A DNA stretch of 64,000 nt from positions 489,763 through 553,762 of the forward strand of contig NZ_JBBYXI010000003.1 in the NCBI RefSeq assembly GCF_039655745.1, given 5' to 3'. Below the pieces are notes generated by a model. The model searched no databases and had not been told where the DNA came from. It saw only the letters and a program-made list of their open reading frames with translations. How positions within the stretch are numbered: the stretch's first letter is position 1; every line of letters begins with the position of its first letter. Of this stretch, positions 60,293-64,000 are shown in pieces. This DNA comes from Hohaiivirga grylli (lineage in GTDB: Bacteria; Pseudomonadota; Alphaproteobacteria; Rhizobiales; Beijerinckiaceae). A program made the position numbers and the translations under genes.

Positions 60293-61966
60293 TCAGTGGA
60301 AGATATCCCGATCTTTTGTTTCAGGAATAACAAACAGGCCGATAATAAAGGTCGCGACGGCAATGGTGATTGGATACCATAGGCCATAATAAATATCGCC
60401 TGTTGCCGCTACCATTGCAAAGGCTGTAGCAGGCAGGAAGCCACCAAACCAACCGTTACCGATATGATAGGGAAGTGACATACCCGAGTAGCGAATGCGT
60501 GTGGGGAACAACTCCACAAGCTGTGCTGCGATTGGGCCATAAACCATTGTAACCAGCAGGATAAGTGCTGTCAGCAGGGCAATTGTCAGTGGTGTATTAA
60601 CCTTCGCTGGATCAGCAGCAGCAGGATAACCGTGCGAACGAATTGCCTTGATGACCTCTTCCTTGAAAGCTGCTGACTTGGCTGCAAATTCAGCTGGTGC
60701 AAGACCTGCACCCTCAAAGGATGAGAGTTCCTGATTGCCAATCTTGATCTTGGCAACAGAACCTGCTGGAGCAACAACATTGCTGTAATTCACAGAGTTG
60801 GCCGCAAGCAAGGACTTAGTGACGTCACATGAGGTTGTGAATTTGGATGTTCCAACAGGATTGAACTGGAACGAGCAGGCCCCGGGATCGGCGATAACCG
60901 ACACAGGAGCACTGCTTTGTGCTGCTGCCAGATCCGGGTTCACGGCCTTGGTCAGGGCTGTAAAGATCGGGAAGTAGAGAATAGCAGCCAGCAGACATCC
61001 CCCAAGAATGATTGGCTTACGTCCAATTTTATCTGACAGGGCACCAAAAATGATGAAGAACGGTGTCCCGATCAATAGGGCAATCGCAATATAGATATTG
61101 GCCGTTGAGGAATCCATCTTCAGGGTCTGCGTCAGGAAAAATAAGGCATAAAACTGGCCGGTATACCAGACAACAGCCTGACCGGCGGTTGAGCCAATAA
61201 GAGAATAGATGGCAATTTTTGCATTGGCCCATGTTCCGAATGCTTCTTTGAGAGGAGCTTTGGAAATAGTCCCTTCATCTTTCATCTTCTTGAAGGCTGG
61301 CGATTCGCTGAGCTGCATACGAATCCATACGGAAATACCAAGAAGAACGATGGAGAGAAGGAATGGCAAGCGCCACCAGATTTCTTTGAAGGCAGCTTCA
61401 CCAGCAATAGACCGGACAAGTAGAATCACCAGAAGTGAAAGAAAAAGTCCGAGTGTTGCTGTTGTCTGGATGAATGAAGTGTAGAAGCCACGGCGGCCGG
61501 GAGGAGCATGTTCGGCAACATAAGTTGCTGCACCGCCATATTCACCGCCAAGAGCAAGCCCCTGCACCATACGCAATACGATCAGGATAATAGGGGATAT
61601 GATGCCGATCGTTTGATAGGAAGGCAACAGGCCCACAGCAAAGGTCGAAATACCCATCAGCAGGATTGTAACAAGGAAGGTGTATTTACGGCCAACCAAG
61701 TCTCCAAGACGGCCAAAAACAAGAGCGCCAAACGGGCGCACGGCAAAACCGGCAGCAAAGGCCAGCAAGGCAAAAATAAATCCGGCAGTTGGATTAACAC
61801 CAGAGAAAAATTGGGCTGCGATAATAGCTGATAGAGAACCGTATAGGAAAAAGTCGTACCATTCGAAGACAGTTCCAAGAGAAGAAGCCAGAATAACTTT
61901 TCTCTCTTCTTTGGTCATTGGCCGCCGAGCAGGGGCAGCCGCAGGCGTTGCGGCAACTGAAGTCAT
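60293..61966 (-). CDS. MHS-family MFS transporter with large extra loop
   Basis: The 557-residue transporter begins with the MHS signature SLGTVFEWYDFFLYGSL and has GRLGDLVGRKYTFL, GGEYGGAATYVAEHAP and the second-half DKIGRKPIILGG motif. MHS members carry metabolites such as citrate, ketoglutarate, shikimate or proline with protons. It exceeds the usual 430-450 residues because about 100 soluble residues (roughly 345-450) lie between helices 8 and 9, probably outside the cell, with two cysteines (GACSFQF and TTSCDVT). The substrate is unknown. Confidence 0.9.
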   Translation of the reverse strand: MTSVAATPAAAPARRPMTKEERKVILASSLGTVFEWYDFFLYGSLSAIIAAQFFSGVNPTAGFIFALLAFAAGFAVRPFGALVFGRLGDLVGRKYTFLVTILLMGISTFAVGLLPSYQTIGIISPIILIVLRMVQGLALGGEYGGAATYVAEHAPPGRRGFYTSFIQTTATLGLFLSLLVILLVRSIAGEAAFKEIWWRLPFLLSIVLLGISVWIRMQLSESPAFKKMKDEGTISKAPLKEAFGTWANAKIAIYSLIGSTAGQAVVWYTGQFYALFFLTQTLKMDSSTANIYIAIALLIGTPFFIIFGALSDKIGRKPIILGGCLLAAILYFPIFTALTKAVNPDLAAAQSSAPVSVIADPGACSFQFNPVGTSKFTTSCDVTKSLLAANSVNYSNVVAPAGSVAKIKIGNQELSSFEGAGLAPAEFAAKSAAFKEEVIKAIRSHGYPAAADPAKVNTPLTIALLTALILLVTMVYGPIAAQLVELFPTRIRYSGMSLPYHIGNGWFGGFLPATAFAMVAATGDIYYGLWYPITIAVATFIIGLFVIPETKDRDIFH

Positions 61967-62274
61967 GTGTTTCCTCCGTTTTATCCATCGAAACCTATTC
62001 GGGTTTCTGACGGAGGCGGATTTTTATCCGCCAATTCTTAAGGGCCGGGTTGATCCCAATAGTTTCCCTTAGTGTAGAGGCTAATGCAGTCTAAAATGAA
62101 GGCAATCATTCATTGGTTGCTGAGACTATAGTTCTTGGGAAAATGCCCGTAAAAAAGAGGAATGATGTCATATCAATCTTGACAGATTTCGATTTTGCTA
62201 TAATAGCGCTGCGATATAAAATGCTGCTTTACAGATTAAATCATGTGTTTTCTTTAACTCATTGTTTTTTGTAG
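61967..62274. other. Intergenic region, 308 bases, between rlmB and the transporter gene
   Basis: AT-rich, with no gene seen. It lies downstream of rlmB and upstream of the transporter (both minus strand), so it should carry the transporter promoter. No terminator hairpin for rlmB was made out. Confidence 0.55.
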
Positions 62275-63099
62275 TTATGTTGCTTTTGAGACTGCGTATA
62301 AGGAAATAGCAGCTGCGTTTGAGACATTGAGACTCTTAATCTGGCCGGGCATATCCAGGCGACCAATAACATCACAGCATTCGCGGGTTCGTTGTCTCAA
62401 ACCTTTTCCTTCAGCACCGAGAACCAGAACAAGAGGGCGCTTTAGCGAAAGGTTGCCCATATCCGCTTCCCCATCTGAGTCGAGACCAACGCGCTGGAAG
62501 CCACGTTCACCAAGCTTAATGAGGGCTTCAGCCAGATTCTTCACAACGAGGAAGGGGGCGTGTTCAAGGCCACCCGAAGCGCTTTTGGCTAAAACACCTG
62601 TTGCAGCTGGGCTGTGGCGGGCTGTCGTTATGATGGCTTCAACATTAAAAGCAGCTGCAGTTCGAACGATAGCACCAACATTATGCGGGTCTGTGATTTG
62701 ATCAAGGGCCAGAACAATGCCGTTATTGCTTAAGGTTTCGAGCGTTGGAGAGCAAAGTGGTGCGGCTTCAAGATAAATACCCTGGTGAACGGCATCCGGC
62801 TCAAGCAGGTGTGTAATGTCGCCCGGTTTGACTATTGTTGGCTCTATTGGGAGCTGGGGCATCTTTTCTGCAAGTTTTTTTGCAGAGTTTTCTGTCGCAA
62901 GCAGGCGCTTGAATTTGCGAACTGGATTACTCAGGGCCTCGAAGACAGGGTGCCAGCCGTAGATAATGGCGACGTCAATGTCGCCGGGCCTGCTGAATGC
63001 GGGGCGTTGGTTTCTATTTCCCTGTTTATATTTCCATCCTGCAGAAAAATTTTTAGGTTTTCTTTGATTTGGGTTGGAGTTTCTTGATCCGCTGGACAT
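62275..63099 (-). CDS. rlmB: 23S rRNA (guanosine-2'-O)-methyltransferase RlmB
   Basis: The 274-residue SPOUT methyltransferase has a basic, Asn/Arg-rich N-terminal tail (residues 1-45), a substrate-binding domain (IIYGWHPVFEALSN) and the knot with LDQITDPHNVGAIVRTAAAF, LVLGAEGKGLRQRTRECCD and PGQIKSLNVSNAAAISLYA. It methylates a conserved 23S guanosine. In many alphaproteobacteria it lies beside the tRNA-Tyr/tRNA-Gly/tuf group, as here, which supports the RlmB call over other TrmH relatives. Confidence 0.93.
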   Translation of the reverse strand: MSSGSRNSNPNQRKPKNFSAGWKYKQGNRNQRPAFSRPGDIDVAIIYGWHPVFEALSNPVRKFKRLLATENSAKKLAEKMPQLPIEPTIVKPGDITHLLEPDAVHQGIYLEAAPLCSPTLETLSNNGIVLALDQITDPHNVGAIVRTAAAFNVEAIITTARHSPAATGVLAKSASGGLEHAPFLVVKNLAEALIKLGERGFQRVGLDSDGEADMGNLSLKRPLVLVLGAEGKGLRQRTRECCDVIGRLDMPGQIKSLNVSNAAAISLYAVSKAT

Positions 63100-63319
63100 C
63101 TTGAGGCCTTGTAATATGGGTATTCAACAGGACAATAATGGCTGCTTACACTAAAAAAAGCGGTTCGTATGCCTCTGGTTGCATATTTTAATGCGCTTTA
63201 TAGTTGACAGATTGAGATGACCAAATCATAAGAGGCCCGCAACGACGAATTTGAAACCTCGGTTTCGATGTTTGTTCGTTGCTTATTGACCTCAGCGCAT
63301 TGCGTTTCGGTCGGCGTGC

Positions 63320-63403
63320 GGGGGAATGTCCCGAGCGGCAAAGGGGGCGGACTGTAAATCCGCTGCGTAAGCTTCGTAGGTTCGAGTCCTACTTCCCCCA
63401 CCA
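63320..63403 (+). tRNA. tRNA-Tyr (anticodon GUA)
   Basis: A class II tRNA: GGGGGAA pairs with TTCCCCC; anticodon stem GCGGA/TCCGC around CTGTAAA gives GTA; long variable arm; T-loop GTTCGAGTC; discriminator A and encoded CCA at 63401-63403. Confidence 0.97.
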
Positions 63404-63425
63404 CTCCGATTTGAAATGGCATTGT

Positions 63426-63499
63426 GCGGGTGTAGCTCAATGGTAGAGCAACAGCCTTCCAAGCTGAAGACGAGGGTTCGATTCCCTTCACCCGCTCCA
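63426..63499 (+). tRNA. tRNA-Gly (anticodon UCC)
   Basis: GCGGGTG pairs with CACCCGC; the anticodon loop CTTCCAA gives TCC; T-loop GTTCGATTC; discriminator T and encoded CCA at 63497-63499. It is 22 bases after tRNA-Tyr and 107 bases before tuf, so all three may share a transcript. Confidence 0.97.
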
Positions 63500-63606
63500 G
63501 CTAAGCACGATATGCAGCTGAGATATTAGAATTATTGGCTCTTTGAGCAGCATGGCTGGTCAAGGGGCTTATTTGGATTTCAGGCGGACCAGGAAAGAGC
63601 GACGTC

Positions 63607-64000
63607 ATGGCCAAGGAAAAATTTGAGCGGAATAAGCCGCATTGTAATATCGGAACGATTGGTCACGTTGACCACGGCAAGACGTCATTGACGGCTGCGA
63701 TCACGAAGGTATTGGCAGAAGCCGGCGGAGCTGAATTCAAGGCTTACGACCAGATTGACAAGGCTCCAGAAGAGAAGGCTCGTGGTATCACGATTTCTAC
63801 TTCCCACGTTGAGTACGAGACGGCTAACCGTCACTATGCTCACGTCGACTGCCCCGGCCACGCTGACTATGTCAAGAACATGATCACTGGTGCGGCTCAG
63901 ATGGATGGTGCCATTCTGGTTGTTTCTTCAGCTGACGGCCCAATGCCACAGACCCGCGAGCACATTCTGCTTGCTCGTCAGGTTGGTGTTCCAGCGCTTG
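63607..64000 (+). CDS. tuf: Elongation factor Tu (5' part, cut by the window end)
   Basis: The first 131 codons of EF-Tu are present. G1 GHVDHGKTSLTAAITKVLA, the switch I region EKARGITISTSHVEYET and G3 DCPGHADYVKNMITGAAQ are all intact. EF-Tu brings aminoacyl-tRNA to the ribosome as a GTP complex. The ribosome site AGGAAAGAG precedes ATG 63607. Codon use is strongly biased, as in rpsD. Its place after tRNA-Tyr and tRNA-Gly parallels tufB of E. coli. Confidence 0.98.
   Translation, partial: MAKEKFERNKPHCNIGTIGHVDHGKTSLTAAITKVLAEAGGAEFKAYDQIDKAPEEKARGITISTSHVEYETANRHYAHVDCPGHADYVKNMITGAAQMDGAILVVSSADGPMPQTREHILLARQVGVPAL

Noticed and set aside
63198..63491. 97-residue minus-strand frame (GLEPTKL, PLPLG motifs)
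   Set aside because: It is antisense to tRNA-Tyr and tRNA-Gly. Such frames recur wherever these tRNAs occur and are a well-known false annotation.
1..64000. CRISPR array, transposase or prophage genes
   Set aside because: No regularly spaced repeats and no phage or transposon proteins were seen in the window.

Overview
The window reads as a stretch of an alphaproteobacterial chromosome with a GC content of roughly 45-50% (estimated by eye). The taxonomic call rests on gene content: a DUF3126 protein directly after cysE, a CHCC zinc-finger protein, a transglutaminase-like cysteine peptidase of the BTLCP type, an ExoD protein, a SapC protein, a livHMGF cluster followed by a small DUF6867-like membrane protein, and the rlmB / tRNA-Tyr / tRNA-Gly / tuf order. 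A member of the Rhodospirillales/Acetobacteraceae is a reasonable guess but is not proven by anything here. No phage, transposase, integrase, plasmid gene or CRISPR array was seen.

Layout. 1-8.7 kb: end of an unknown gene, a secreted hydrolase-like protein, murI, rpsD, a Spy/CpxP-like periplasmic protein, an RBBP9-type hydrolase, the rpe-purB pair, a P1/S58 peptidase and ccdA. 8.8-14.4 kb: a complete branched-chain amino acid ABC operon on the minus strand (livH-livM-livG-livF, small membrane protein, binding protein). 14.7-24.8 kb: housekeeping and accessory enzymes (flavin reductase, ExoD, M50 peptidase, radC, map, FkbM methyltransferase, sfsA, CinA-type protein, gpt, acyl-ACP/CoA synthetase, AAA ATPase, HAD phosphatase) ending in tRNA-Leu(UAA). 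24.8-27.6 kb: an AT-richer regulatory stretch with an orphan IclR regulator, a decayed tRNA-Leu fragment, a small TTG-start gene, a MarR regulator and a small membrane coiled-coil protein. 27.6-35.7 kb: FAD monooxygenase, zinc-finger protein, alpha/beta hydrolase, cysE, DUF3126, gamma-carbonic anhydrase, BTLCP peptidase, rhomboid, CBS protein, folE-hisI, NifU-like scaffold. 35.7-38.8 kb: a polar amino acid ABC importer. 39.0-46.3 kb: yidD, thrS with a possible threonine-coded leader, a secreted three-repeat protein, nitroreductase and flavin reductase, a CitE-like protein, nadK and a TrmH-family methyltransferase. 46.3-51.3 kb: a polysaccharide O-acetylation operon made of one MBOAT acyltransferase and three tandem AlgX/AlgJ-like paralogues. 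51.7-57.0 kb: tRNA-Thr followed by one very large single-polypeptide restriction-modification enzyme (Type ISP organisation). 57.0-64.0 kb: small membrane protein, SapC, secreted MetX-like hydrolase, cutA, MHS-type transporter with a large insert, rlmB, tRNA-Tyr, tRNA-Gly and the start of tuf.

How parts fit together. The two ABC importers take up branched-chain and polar amino acids. The MBOAT operon would move acetyl groups across the membrane and attach them to an envelope polymer that is not encoded here. The Type ISP enzyme is the only obvious defence system. Most intergenic ends carry clear GC hairpin plus T-run terminators, several working in both directions. No clearly new multigene system was found. 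The observations most worth following are the tripled AlgX-like genes, the threonine-codon ORF and hairpin before thrS, the tRNA-Leu fragment beside the orphan IclR gene, and the R-M gene beside tRNA-Thr.
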